Shown here one piece after another: positions 43,394-52,769 of a stretch of 64,000 nucleotides of DNA. A model generated the notes under the pieces. It had not been told where the DNA came from. It saw only the letters and a program-made list of their open reading frames with translations, and searched no databases. Numbering within the stretch: the stretch's first letter is position 1; every line of letters starts with the position of its first letter. The position numbers and the translations under genes were made by a program. The stretch covers positions 186,001 to 250,000 of the forward strand of contig NZ_JUIW01000001.1 in the NCBI RefSeq assembly GCF_004151245.1. Direction: 5' to 3'. The DNA comes from Flavobacterium beibuense. Its GTDB lineage: Bacteria; Bacteroidota; Bacteroidia; Flavobacteriales; Flavobacteriaceae.

Positions 43394-44407
43394 ATGTATC
43401 ATTCAAAGATTTCAGGCTTAGGCTATTATGTTCCGGAAAATGTTGTTACAAATGACGATCTTTCCAAAATTATTGAGACCAATGATGAGTGGATTCAGGA
43501 ACGTACCGGTATAAAGGAGAGAAGGCATGTAGTAAAAGGAGATGGTGATACTACCACTACTATGGGGGTTAAAGCCGCTAAAATAGCTATTGAACGTGCA
43601 GGTATTGACAAAGAGGATATTGATTTTATAGTATTTGCAACACTTAGCCCTGATTATTATTTTCCTGGGCCGGGTGTACTTGTGCAAAGAGACTTAGGTA
43701 TGAAAAGGACTGTTGGGGCTCTTGATGTAAGAAACCAGTGTTCCGGATTTATATATGCACTTTCTGTAGCCGATCAGTTTATAAAAACAGGTATGTACAA
43801 AAACATACTTATTATAGGTTCTGAACTTCATTCAACCGGACTTGATATGACAACAAGAGGTCGCGGGGTTTCGGTTATTTTTGGTGATGGTGCCGGTGCT
43901 GCAGTTTTAACAAGGGAAGAAGATACTACTAAAGGTATACTTTCCACACATCTTCATTCGGAAGGGCAGTATGCAGAAGAGCTTGCTTTAATCGCCCCGG
44001 GTATGGGTAAAAGATGGGTAACCGATATTATTGCAGAGAATAACCCTGATGATGAGAGTTATTACCCTTACATGAACGGACAGTTTGTGTTTAAAAATGC
44101 CGTGGTTCGCTTTAGTGAAGTTATTATGGAAGGCCTAAATGCAAATAACCTTAAAGTGTCTGATATTGATATGCTGATACCGCATCAGGCTAATCTTAGG
44201 ATTTCTCAGTTTATTCAACAGAAGTTTGGTCTAAGTGATGATCAGGTATATAACAATATTATGAAGTACGGTAATACAACTGCCGCTTCTGTGCCGATTG
44301 CACTTACTGAAGCTTGGGAAAATGGTAAGATAAAAGCAGGAGATACTGTAGTGCTTGCTGCTTTTGGTAGCGGATTTACATGGGGTAGTGCCATTATAAA
44401 ATGGTAA
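43394..44407 (+). CDS. fabH: beta-ketoacyl-ACP synthase III
   Basis: A 337-residue condensing enzyme starting fatty-acid chains. The catalytic triad is visible: C116 (VRNQCSGFIYAL), the His in IPHQANLRIS and the Asn in YGNTTAASVP. Length and N-terminal GLGYYVPENVVTN are normal for FabH. Flavobacteria often carry several FabH paralogues, some for branched primers, so this may not be the only copy. It abuts the L,D-transpeptidase gene with no gap. Confidence 0.9.
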   Translation: MYHSKISGLGYYVPENVVTNDDLSKIIETNDEWIQERTGIKERRHVVKGDGDTTTTMGVKAAKIAIERAGIDKEDIDFIVFATLSPDYYFPGPGVLVQRDLGMKRTVGALDVRNQCSGFIYALSVADQFIKTGMYKNILIIGSELHSTGLDMTTRGRGVSVIFGDGAGAAVLTREEDTTKGILSTHLHSEGQYAEELALIAPGMGKRWVTDIIAENNPDDESYYPYMNGQFVFKNAVVRFSEVIMEGLNANNLKVSDIDMLIPHQANLRISQFIQQKFGLSDDQVYNNIMKYGNTTAASVPIALTEAWENGKIKAGDTVVLAAFGSGFTWGSAIIKW

Positions 44408-44929
44408 ATGAAATTTAAGAAGATGATTCTCTTAAGTGCACTTGCTGTTCCTGTTGCTTTAGGGATATATTATTTTATTCCTGAAAAAGCATTGCCAAAA
44501 GGTAGTGAGGTAGACAAGCTTGTAGTGTATAAATCTAAAAGGAAAATGCTGGCTTACAGCGGTGAAAGCCTTCTTAAAACCTATACAATTTCTTTAGGTA
44601 AGAATCCTCTAGGACATAAACAGTTTGAAGGGGATAACAAAACACCCGAAGGTGTTTATACCATTAACGATCGTAATGCCAATAGTAATTATCATAAAAA
44701 TTTAGGTGTTTCCTATCCTAATGAGGCCGACAGGGAATTTGCTGAAAAGCAAGGCAAAGCACCAGGCGGACTGATTAAGATTCACGGGTTAAGAAATGAC
44801 CGCGGATATATAGGTAAGTTTCATAGATGGAAAGACTGGACAGCCGGCTGTATAGCTGTAACCGATGAGGAAATAGATGAGCTTTATAAAGCAGTAAAAC
44901 ATAATGCGGTAATAGAGATACTGCCATAA
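44408..44929 (+). CDS. YkuD-type L,D-transpeptidase
   Basis: A 173-residue protein with an N-terminal membrane anchor (about 5-24) and a YkuD domain. Active-site motif: H126 (IKIHGLRN) and C148 in DWTAGCIAV, the usual HG-x-S/T-x-GC layout. It would form 3-3 crosslinks or attach proteins to peptidoglycan in the periplasm. It starts on the base after the fabH stop, so translation is probably coupled. Confidence 0.88.
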   Translation: MKFKKMILLSALAVPVALGIYYFIPEKALPKGSEVDKLVVYKSKRKMLAYSGESLLKTYTISLGKNPLGHKQFEGDNKTPEGVYTINDRNANSNYHKNLGVSYPNEADREFAEKQGKAPGGLIKIHGLRNDRGYIGKFHRWKDWTAGCIAVTDEEIDELYKAVKHNAVIEILP

Positions 44930-44936
44930 AACAAAA

Positions 44937-44964
44937 AGCCCGAAACTATGTTTCGGGCTTTTTT
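44937..44964. terminator. bidirectional terminator
   Basis: AGCCCGAAAC / GTTTCGGGCT stem around TAT, with T-run on both sides, between convergent genes. Confidence 0.9.
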
Positions 44965-45010
44965 ACTAACTACTAAATCTAATGTATAAAAAAACTAAAT
45001 TCTCTTATTT

Positions 45011-47410
45011 TTAGAACATACCGCCACCACTTTGTTTAGTGTTATTATCGCGGTATTTACGCTGCATAGCCCTGTTTTTACCACCTCCAAATCGGTAGTT
45101 AAGGCTAAAGTATGCCGTATGGCTCTCCCAACGGAATTCTCCGCTTTGCGGAAATGGGTATTGGCTGTCAAAAGCATAGCGCATGGTTTTGAACATGTCG
45201 TTAAAGCGAAGGTTAAATGTAAGTTGGTTGTCAAGCAGGTTATAGCTAACACCAGAATCAACTTTGTACATTTCCTTACTATTGTTTTGTACCCCGTTTA
45301 CAGGGCCTCTGTAGAACCCGAAAAGGATAAAGCTTAGTCGCTTGTTAACCCTGAAGTTTGCATTAAGCCTTGCGTTAAATGCATTGGCGTCTATCTGCCT
45401 TATAACAAACTCATAGGTTCCGTCAGGTTGTGATTGGCTTACAGCTCCTTTTTGTGATATGCTTGAAAAATCGATAGCCGGCTGGATATCCATCCATTTT
45501 GCTATTTTATAGTTTGCTGAAACTTCAAATCCGTAAGACTTATTGTTGTTATAGTTGTCAAACGTCATGATCTGGTCGTTAGGGTTTTCTGTAGTTTCAT
45601 CCGGATATAAAACCCTGCTAATCTCATCATTTATCAGTCTGTAGAATATACCTGCAGTAATTGAAGATCCTTTTTCAAATACTTTAGTATAATTAAGCTC
45701 TACCGAGTTAGTGAACTGTGGCTCCAGTTCCGGATTACCTAATGATGTAATAAGTGGAGTAGAAAATTCCCTAATAGGCTTAGTCTGTTCAAGGCTTGGT
45801 CTGTCTACACGACGGGTGTAGCTTACCTGGAACATATTTTTTTGGTTCAGGTTATAAGTTAGGTAAGCCGAAGGGTATACTGTAATATAATCGTCGTCAA
45901 AAGCTACGCCGCCGCTATTTGATTTTGCCTGTACCTTATAACTTTCAAAACGTGCACCTAACTGATAGCCTATTTTTTCGAATTTCTGTCCGAAAGTGGC
46001 ATAGGCTGAATAGATATCCATATCGTAAGTATAGTCTGAAACCGGGTTTGTAATCAACGAATTCGTTGTGTTGTAATCGTTGTCTGAACGGATGATTCTG
46101 GACTCTGCACCAAGCTCTAAAGTAGACTTTTCGCTAAGCGGGTTTACATAGTCAAGGTTTATGGTTGTATTGGTGCGGTTATCTTCAACTCTGTCTATAT
46201 AGTTGCTGGGTACATTACCTGTTACAATATCATAAATACCTGCCTGAGATCCTTTTGTCTCGTTAAGGTTACCTTCAAAATCTAAGGTATGTCCGTCTTT
46301 ATCAAACTTATGCTTGTAGGCTAAGTTGTAAGTGTTGTTATGGTTACCACTGTCAAATACAGACTCCTGTGTGGTGTCTTCAGAATCACTACCTGCATAG
46401 TCTATGCCTATGTTGATGTTTGTGTCAGCAGAAAAGTTGTTCAGGTTTACATAGGCAGAAATGGTGTTTTTATCATCTAGATAAAAGTCTAAACCAAATT
46501 TACCAAAGTAATTTTCGTTATCGTTAACTACATCAATGTCTTGTAAAGAATTAACATCTGGAGTATTTCTCTCAACTTTTCCCCAATTATAGTTTTTGCC
46601 AAAGTTACTACCTGTGGTTGCAAAGAAGTTAACTTTACCCATACGGTAGTTCATATCTAAAGAGTTGTTGAACTTTGGTACTTTACCAAAAGTGATACCC
46701 GAGCTTAGGTTACCATTAAATCCGTCGTTTGTGTTTTTGTTCAGGATTATATTTATGATACCGGACATCCCTTCAGGATTGTACTTTGCACTTGGATTAG
46801 TAATAAGTTCTATCTTTTTAATAGAGGTAGATGGTATCTGTTTTAATAACTGTGTCGGACTTATATTGGTTGGCCTTCCGTCTAATAATACCCTTACATT
46901 CTGGTTTCCTCTAAGGGAGATGTTACCGTCCTGATCTACATTTACGCTTGGTATGTTGTTCATGATCTCGGCAGCAGTACCCCCGGCTGTAGTAAGGTCA
47001 CGGCCAACAGTAATAACCTTACGGTCAAGTTTTTGCTCTATGGTAGAAACTTCTTTTACTATTTCTACTTCCTCAAGTACAGTGTTCGATTCTGTAAGCT
47101 GAATGATTCCCATGTCGATAAATCTTGCAGCATCACCAAGGGTAATATTTTCTTTGTGGGTTGTATAGCCCATAAACTGTACTTCTACAGTATATTTTTT
47201 AAGTTCGAGATTTTTAATTGTAAAAAGTCCGTTATCTTCGGTAATACCTCCGGTAACAACCTGGTCGCCGTTTTTAACCACTATACTTACATAAGGCAGG
47301 CTCTCTTTAGTTTTACTGTCTACTACCTTTCCTGTAATACTTCCCGGGTTTTGGGCATACGCAGAAATCAGGCTCCCGAACAGGAGCGCAAAAAGAAATT
47401 TGATTTTCAT
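45011..47410 (-). CDS. outer-membrane beta-barrel family receptor (TonB-dependent-like)
   Basis: A 799-residue outer-membrane protein. It has a signal peptide (cleavage near SAYAQ), a CarboxypepD-regulatory-like domain (about 22-105: GSITGKVVDSKTKESLPYVS), a plug-like segment (about 130-230 with RVLLDGRPTNIS) and a long barrel (about 250-770) of the OMP beta-barrel-3 type. The C-terminus extends past the barrel with RAMQRKYRDNNTKQSGGGMF. No TonB box was clear. Substrate is unknown. An ECF-like promoter, TGTAACA-N16-GTCTTATG, lies upstream, so it may be under stress or signal control. Confidence 0.85.
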   Translation of the reverse strand: MKIKFLFALLFGSLISAYAQNPGSITGKVVDSKTKESLPYVSIVVKNGDQVVTGGITEDNGLFTIKNLELKKYTVEVQFMGYTTHKENITLGDAARFIDMGIIQLTESNTVLEEVEIVKEVSTIEQKLDRKVITVGRDLTTAGGTAAEIMNNIPSVNVDQDGNISLRGNQNVRVLLDGRPTNISPTQLLKQIPSTSIKKIELITNPSAKYNPEGMSGIINIILNKNTNDGFNGNLSSGITFGKVPKFNNSLDMNYRMGKVNFFATTGSNFGKNYNWGKVERNTPDVNSLQDIDVVNDNENYFGKFGLDFYLDDKNTISAYVNLNNFSADTNINIGIDYAGSDSEDTTQESVFDSGNHNNTYNLAYKHKFDKDGHTLDFEGNLNETKGSQAGIYDIVTGNVPSNYIDRVEDNRTNTTINLDYVNPLSEKSTLELGAESRIIRSDNDYNTTNSLITNPVSDYTYDMDIYSAYATFGQKFEKIGYQLGARFESYKVQAKSNSGGVAFDDDYITVYPSAYLTYNLNQKNMFQVSYTRRVDRPSLEQTKPIREFSTPLITSLGNPELEPQFTNSVELNYTKVFEKGSSITAGIFYRLINDEISRVLYPDETTENPNDQIMTFDNYNNNKSYGFEVSANYKIAKWMDIQPAIDFSSISQKGAVSQSQPDGTYEFVIRQIDANAFNARLNANFRVNKRLSFILFGFYRGPVNGVQNNSKEMYKVDSGVSYNLLDNQLTFNLRFNDMFKTMRYAFDSQYPFPQSGEFRWESHTAYFSLNYRFGGGKNRAMQRKYRDNNTKQSGGGMF

Positions 47411-47520
47411 TTGTTCGATTAATTGATTGATGATTGAACCGGCAAGTGTACAGCCTTAAATGAATGGCGATACACTAAAACCGACAAGGCATTTTAAATT
47501 TTTTATCCCGCCTTGTTATA

Positions 47521-47551
47521 CATAAGACATAACCGGGCATAAAATGTTACA
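47521..47551 (-). promoter_or_regulatory. ECF-type promoter of the barrel receptor gene
   Basis: On the reverse strand TGTAACA (47551-47545), a 16-nt spacer, then GTCTTATG (47528-47521). An AAC-containing -35 and a GTC-containing -10 at this distance fit group IV sigma promoters. The implied leader is about 100 nt. Confidence 0.5.
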
Positions 47552-47736
47552 GGTTTTTTTAAATTTTTTTTCATGCCCGCCCTAACAGCTTTATTATGAG
47601 TGTAAAACTAGTTTTTTAAATTGTAAATAAGGTGTTGCAAAACAGACAATTGAAGGGGGTTAACACGACAGGATTCAAAATATAACTGCTGTAATTATTT
47701 TAAGAATTTTCCTTTCTGCCTCTCGGGCAAATAATT

Positions 47737-47744
47737 TATCTTTG
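47737..47744 (+). promoter_or_regulatory. -7 element for argS
   Basis: TATCTTTG matches TAnnTTTG, 22 nt before the argS ATG. Confidence 0.55.
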
Positions 47745-47766
47745 CAGGCTTAAAATCAATATAAAA

Positions 47767-49869
47767 ATGGCATTATCACAAATACTTACTTCCCATATCG
47801 AAAAAGCGGTAAACGAACTGTTTAGTGTAACCCCTGAAAAGGTTGAACTACAGGCAACACGCAGGGAGTTTGAAGGCGATATTACCATGGTTATTTTTCC
47901 GTTGCTTAAAATTATAAAAAGCAATCCGGTAGAATTAGGAAATAGAATAGGGCAGTACCTTGTAGAGAATTCTGAAATTGTAGACGGGTTTAATGTAGTG
48001 TCCGGATTTTTAAATATTGTAATTTCTGATGCTTACTACATCAGTTTCTTTAACGGTATAAAAGAAAACGAAAACTTTGGTCTTTTATCTCCTGAACCGG
48101 GCGATAAGGCTGTAATGGTAGAGTATTCTTCACCTAATACAAACAAGCCGCTTCACTTAGGGCATGTGCGTAATAACTTATTAGGATACTCTGTGGCGGA
48201 AATTATAAAAGCTTCAGGTAAAAAAGTATACAAAACTCAGGTTATTAACGATAGAGGTATACATATCTGTAAGTCAATGCTGGCATGGCAAAAATTTGGC
48301 AACGGGCAAACTCCGGAAAGCACAGGCTTAAAAGGGGATAAGCTGGTTGGTAATTTTTATGTTGAGTTTGAGAATGAACTTAGGAAGCAGGCCAAGCCAA
48401 TTTTTGAGGCATTTATAAATGGAGATTTCTCACAAGATAAGACAGCTAATAGTGAAAAGCTGAGCGGTTTTAATGAAGAGATTAAAAAGTTTACAGCTAT
48501 GCGTGATGAAAAAATCGCACAGTTGGATATTCAAAAAATAGAAGCTTTTGATAAGGAATTGGCTTCTGAAATTACAGAAACTCTTTCTCAGGGAGGTACT
48601 ATTTCAAAAACTTTTTCAGGATTCAGAAAAAATGCTCAGGATGACCTTTTGAAATCTAAACCTTTTAAAGAAGTAGATGCTTTATTAAAACCGATTATTT
48701 CTTTAGAAGATAAAATTGATAATCTGATTTCTGAAATTAATGATGCTGCCCGTAACAGTACTGTAGTAATGCAGGAAGCTAAAGAAATGCTTCGTAAATG
48801 GGAAGCAGGAGATGCTGAGGTAATTGCATTATGGAAAGAAATGAACCAATGGGTGTATGCAGGTTTTGCAACTACATACAACAATCTGGGAGTTAATTTT
48901 GATAGCTATTATTATGAAAGCAATACCTATTTATTAGGTAAAGACGTAGTTGAAGAGGGGCTTGCCAGGGGTATTTTCTTTAAAAAAGAAGATGGCTCTG
49001 TATGGATTGACCTGACCGAAGACGGCCTTGATGAAAAATTGGTGCTTCGTGCAGACGGTACATCGGTTTACATTACCCAGGATATAGGTACTGCCATACA
49101 GCGTGTAAAAGATTATCCGGATGTGGGCGGTATGGTTTATACTGTAGGTAACGAACAGGATTACCATTTTAAAGTACTTTTCCTTATCCTTAAAAAACTT
49201 GGTTTTGACTGGGCAGAGAACCTGTATCACCTTTCTTATGGTATGGTAGATCTTCCGTCAGGAAAAATGAAGAGCCGTGAAGGGACTGTAGTGGATGCTG
49301 ATGATTTAATGAGTGAAATGACTTCAACAGCTAAGCAGATATCTGAAGAACTTGGTAAACTTGAAGGCTATTCTGACGGAGAAAAAGCAGAGCTGTACAG
49401 AACTATAGGCCTTGGGGCTTTAAAATATTATATACTTAAGGTAGACCCTAAAAAACGTATACTGTTTAATCCGGAAGAGTCGGTTGACTTTGCAGGTAAT
49501 ACAGGTCCGTTTATACAATATACTTATGCAAGGATACAGTCGCTTATCCGTAAAGCTGATTTTGATTTCTCTAAATCTCTATCAAATGCTGATATTGCCC
49601 TGCATGAAAAAGAGAAAGAATTGCTTAAGATTATAGCAGAGTATCCTGAGGTGATACAAAATGCTGCTAACAGTCATAGCCCTGCACTTATTGCCAATTA
49701 TACTTATGAACTGGTAAGGGAGTATAACTCTTTCTATCAAAGTGTACCGGTATTGGGGTCGGAAATTGAAAACGAAAAAATATTCAGGATACAGCTATCC
49801 AAAAAAGTAGGCGAAACAATAAAATCTGCTTTCGCTATGTTAGGTATAGGTGTGCCGGAGAGAATGTAA
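47767..49869 (+). CDS. argS: arginyl-tRNA synthetase with a ~110-residue insertion
   Basis: A class I synthetase of 700 residues charging tRNA-Arg. The N-terminal Add1-like domain is followed by the HIGH motif KPLHLGHVRN (127-136), GMVDLPSGKMKSREGTVV holding the KMSKS-like site (in part: GKMKSREG), and a DALR anticodon domain. ArgS is usually ~560-600 residues. The extra length lies between NFYVEFENELRKQ (ends ~208) and MQEAKEMLRKWEAGD (from ~335), a charged helical stretch. Both flanks match normal ArgS, so the enzyme should be active. It has its own -7 element, and the SGNH gene follows 16 nt after the stop. Confidence 0.93.
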   Translation: MALSQILTSHIEKAVNELFSVTPEKVELQATRREFEGDITMVIFPLLKIIKSNPVELGNRIGQYLVENSEIVDGFNVVSGFLNIVISDAYYISFFNGIKENENFGLLSPEPGDKAVMVEYSSPNTNKPLHLGHVRNNLLGYSVAEIIKASGKKVYKTQVINDRGIHICKSMLAWQKFGNGQTPESTGLKGDKLVGNFYVEFENELRKQAKPIFEAFINGDFSQDKTANSEKLSGFNEEIKKFTAMRDEKIAQLDIQKIEAFDKELASEITETLSQGGTISKTFSGFRKNAQDDLLKSKPFKEVDALLKPIISLEDKIDNLISEINDAARNSTVVMQEAKEMLRKWEAGDAEVIALWKEMNQWVYAGFATTYNNLGVNFDSYYYESNTYLLGKDVVEEGLARGIFFKKEDGSVWIDLTEDGLDEKLVLRADGTSVYITQDIGTAIQRVKDYPDVGGMVYTVGNEQDYHFKVLFLILKKLGFDWAENLYHLSYGMVDLPSGKMKSREGTVVDADDLMSEMTSTAKQISEELGKLEGYSDGEKAELYRTIGLGALKYYILKVDPKKRILFNPEESVDFAGNTGPFIQYTYARIQSLIRKADFDFSKSLSNADIALHEKEKELLKIIAEYPEVIQNAANSHSPALIANYTYELVREYNSFYQSVPVLGSEIENEKIFRIQLSKKVGETIKSAFAMLGIGVPERM

Positions 49870-49885
49870 TAAACAGCCAGTTTTT

Positions 49886-51364
49886 GTGAGCCATAATAAA
49901 AAACCTTATTTCTTTCAGTCGTTTGCTATTGTCGTACTGTCAATAGCAGCATTTATTGGCTTTAAACAGGTTTTGCCAAAAAAGATTTTCACCGAATCAA
50001 CTACAGTAAGTAAAAATGTTGTGGTAGACAGCCTTTTGCTCGAAGCAATTGAGGCTACCGACACCATAACTGTGGAAACTGATACGATTACCGAAGAGGA
50101 TATTGTTTTTGAGAAAAAGTATGGTGTGCAGTTTCCAACAGAAACTTTTGAGCAGTATAAGGGATATCAGCACTTGGTGCCTTTGTTTCAAAAATTATAT
50201 GAGCTGGAAACCACTGGTGAAGGTAAGGTTAGGATAGCTTACTTTGGCGACTCCATGACCGATGGTGATATGATCGTGCAGGATTTCAGGTCTAACCTTC
50301 AGGAGAAATTTGGGGGAGAAGGCGTAGGTTTTGTAAACATAACCTCTGAGTCTGCCGCATCAAGATCTTCTGTAGTACATCAGTTTTCAGGTAACTGGAA
50401 AACACAATCCTACTTAAATGTAAAAAATCCTTTAAGGCCTTTTGGTGTTAACGGCCATGTGTTTTTTGTAAAGCATGATACGGTAAATCCGGTATGGATT
50501 AAGTATAAGGCAGGTGGCTTAAAGCACATGTCTAAACTTAACAGTCCTACACTTTTCTATGGGCAAAGTGGTAATAATGAGGCAAGTGTTGCAGTGATAA
50601 ACGGAAAAGATACTATAGTTAAAAAGCTTAATCCGACAAAAAGGTTAAATACCCTTTTACTTTCTTCCGGTGATCTTAAAACACTTAAGGCAGACTTTAT
50701 TAAAGCCGATTCAATTCCTTTTTACGGAGTTAACTTCGATAATGGGAGGGGTGTTCATGTAGATAACTTCTCTAACAGAGGTAATTCCGGCTTACCTATT
50801 TCCATGTTCAATACTAACCTGATGAAAGCTTTTAATGATAAGCTGGGTTACGATCTTATTGTGCTGCATTATGGTACCAATGTGCTTAACTATGGCTCAT
50901 ACAATTATAAGTGGTATGAAAGGGGCATGACAAGAGTGATTAATCATTTAAGGGAATGTTTTCCGGGAGTTGCTATTTTAGTAATTTCAACTGCTGATAA
51001 GTCCACCAAATATGACCTTGAAATGAAAACCGATTCTGCAGTAGTACCTTTAGCACAGGCTCAAAAAAGATTCTCAATACAATCTGAAGCTGCTTATGTA
51101 AACCTTTATACACTTATGGGAGGCGACGGCTCTATGGTAAAATGGGTTGAAGAGGTACCTGCAATGGCAAATAAAGACTATACGCACTTTAATTATAAGG
51201 GAGCTAAAAAAGTAGCCGACCTGATTTATACCCAGGTTATAAATGGCTATGAGCAATATAAAAAACTCAGGGCTAAAAGTAAGCCGGTTGAAATAAATGA
51301 TCCGGAAGAGCCGGAAACTGAAAATGATTCCGTAATACTTCATAAAGATTCGCTAAATGATTAA
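49886..51364 (+). CDS. SGNH/GDSL hydrolase-family protein, membrane-anchored
   Basis: About 492 residues. A single N-terminal hydrophobic helix (about 10-28) anchors a periplasmic SGNH domain: block I YFGDSMTDGD (Ser123), GTN at 330-332, and block V D431-x2-H434 (NKDYTHFNYKG). A ~85-residue linker rich in Thr/Glu/Asp precedes the domain. Such proteins paired with MBOAT genes transfer acetyl groups to cell-wall or surface polymers. The frame extends into argS (GTG 49850), but GTG 49886 gives MSHNKKPYFFQSFAIV, a better signal-anchor start. It overlaps the next gene by 8 nt. Confidence 0.85.
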   Translation: MSHNKKPYFFQSFAIVVLSIAAFIGFKQVLPKKIFTESTTVSKNVVVDSLLLEAIEATDTITVETDTITEEDIVFEKKYGVQFPTETFEQYKGYQHLVPLFQKLYELETTGEGKVRIAYFGDSMTDGDMIVQDFRSNLQEKFGGEGVGFVNITSESAASRSSVVHQFSGNWKTQSYLNVKNPLRPFGVNGHVFFVKHDTVNPVWIKYKAGGLKHMSKLNSPTLFYGQSGNNEASVAVINGKDTIVKKLNPTKRLNTLLLSSGDLKTLKADFIKADSIPFYGVNFDNGRGVHVDNFSNRGNSGLPISMFNTNLMKAFNDKLGYDLIVLHYGTNVLNYGSYNYKWYERGMTRVINHLRECFPGVAILVISTADKSTKYDLEMKTDSAVVPLAQAQKRFSIQSEAAYVNLYTLMGGDGSMVKWVEEVPAMANKDYTHFNYKGAKKVADLIYTQVINGYEQYKKLRAKSKPVEINDPEEPETENDSVILHKDSLND

Positions 51365-52769
51365 AAAGGTATTAGGGATGTTGTGTTGTCTGGCATTTTA
51401 TGCCAATGCGTCTGCTCAGGTTGACTCTGTGGAAGTTGATATGGATAGTGTTGTGATAGACAGCACAATTATCATTTCAGATAATATTATCACAAACACT
51501 TCGGTGCTTGATCCGGTGTTTGAAAAACTTTTTAAACTGGAGCAGCAAAAAAAGGGGCATATCAATATAGTGCATATAGGAGACTCCCATATTCAGGCCG
51601 ACTTGTTTTCAGGAAAGGTGAGGGAAGAGCTTCAGGCTAAATATGGTAATGCGGGCGCCGGGTTTTCGTTTCCTTACAATCTGGCAAAAACAAACGGAGG
51701 TTATAAGGTAAAATTTACTTCTAATGCTTCATGGGAAAGCAGGAGGAATATCTATACTCCCGATGGTACAGAAGTAGGTTTGAGTGCAATAGGGCTTACC
51801 ACAGCCGAAAATTTTGTGCTTGGTCTTGAAGTGCGTGACACTTCCGATTATTTTAATACCATAAAAATTGTAACTCCGCATAATTCGTCTTTGTTTGATG
51901 TGGCTACAAGCTCAAAAACAATAACATTAGAATCGACAGAGCCTAAAGTTATAGTCCATAAGATAAAAAGCGGGGAAGCACTTTCCATAATTGCTGAAAA
52001 GTACAATACATCAGTATCGGAAATAAAAAAATATAATGGTTTACGCTCCAATAATATCAGGGCAGGGAAAACCTTGAAAATTCCTACGGGAGAGAAGGTT
52101 AAGAAAGAGGTTCAGCGTTCGGAATTCATTCCGCTGGATTTGCAAAAAGACAGTCTTAGCAGCTACTATTACAGCAGTGAGCGATTGTCTAAAATATACC
52201 TGTTGCCTAACAAGCAGGAAAAGCTTTATAACCTAAATGGGGTAATATTAGAAAAGGATGCTCCTGGTATATTGTACCACACAATTGGTGTTAATGGGGC
52301 AAAATGTTCTGACTATAATAAATACCCTATGTTTTTTGAGCAGTTACCGGCTTTGAATCCTGATTTGGTGATTGTGTCCCTAGGCACTAACGAGTCGTTT
52401 GATAAGCTTACAGCTACAGAATACATTGCCCAGCTTAATATGTTTATTGATAGTGTAAAGGCAGAAAATCCATATGCATGCGTAATTATTACTACGCCGC
52501 CGCCATCACTATTCAAAAAGAAATATCCTAATACATTTGTTGGGGATTATACAAGAAATATTCTGATACAGGAAACAGAAAAGGGTTATGCAACCTGGAA
52601 TATGTTTGCTGTTTTAGGCGGGCTTTTTAGTGTAAATGAAAACGCTAAGAAAGGATTGATGTCTTCCGACAGGATACACTATTCAAGGGAAGGCTATAAA
52701 CAGCAGGGAGAACAGTTTACAGAAGCATTTTTAAATGCATACAATAATTTTAAATTAAACAGGCAATAA
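51357..52769 (+). CDS. SGNH/GDSL hydrolase with an internal LysM domain
   Basis: A 470-residue exported protein (signal peptide ending near NASAQ). SGNH blocks: HIGDSHIQAD (Ser77), SLGTNE (GTN 343-345) and SDRIHYSREGY (D438, H441). A LysM domain lies inside the SGNH sequence at about 198-243 (VHKIKSGEALSIIAEKYNTS, NIRAGKTLKIP), between blocks I and III. LysM binds N-acetyl-hexosamine chains such as peptidoglycan, so the enzyme likely acts on the wall. It overlaps neighbours by 8 nt and 1 nt, in one operon with the MBOAT gene. Confidence 0.87.
   Translation: MIKKVLGMLCCLAFYANASAQVDSVEVDMDSVVIDSTIIISDNIITNTSVLDPVFEKLFKLEQQKKGHINIVHIGDSHIQADLFSGKVREELQAKYGNAGAGFSFPYNLAKTNGGYKVKFTSNASWESRRNIYTPDGTEVGLSAIGLTTAENFVLGLEVRDTSDYFNTIKIVTPHNSSLFDVATSSKTITLESTEPKVIVHKIKSGEALSIIAEKYNTSVSEIKKYNGLRSNNIRAGKTLKIPTGEKVKKEVQRSEFIPLDLQKDSLSSYYYSSERLSKIYLLPNKQEKLYNLNGVILEKDAPGILYHTIGVNGAKCSDYNKYPMFFEQLPALNPDLVIVSLGTNESFDKLTATEYIAQLNMFIDSVKAENPYACVIITTPPPSLFKKKYPNTFVGDYTRNILIQETEKGYATWNMFAVLGGLFSVNENAKKGLMSSDRIHYSREGYKQQGEQFTEAFLNAYNNFKLNRQ

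Larger units (their letters stand above)
47411..47766. other. gene-free region between the barrel receptor gene and argS
   Basis: 356 bp without a credible ORF. It contains an ECF-like promoter for the receptor gene, an ACAAGGC..GCCTTGT pair (about 47491-47517), a CGGGCAT..ATGCCCG pair (about 47534-47581), two near-identical AT tracts each ending in CCCGCC, and the argS -7 element. Confidence 0.55.
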
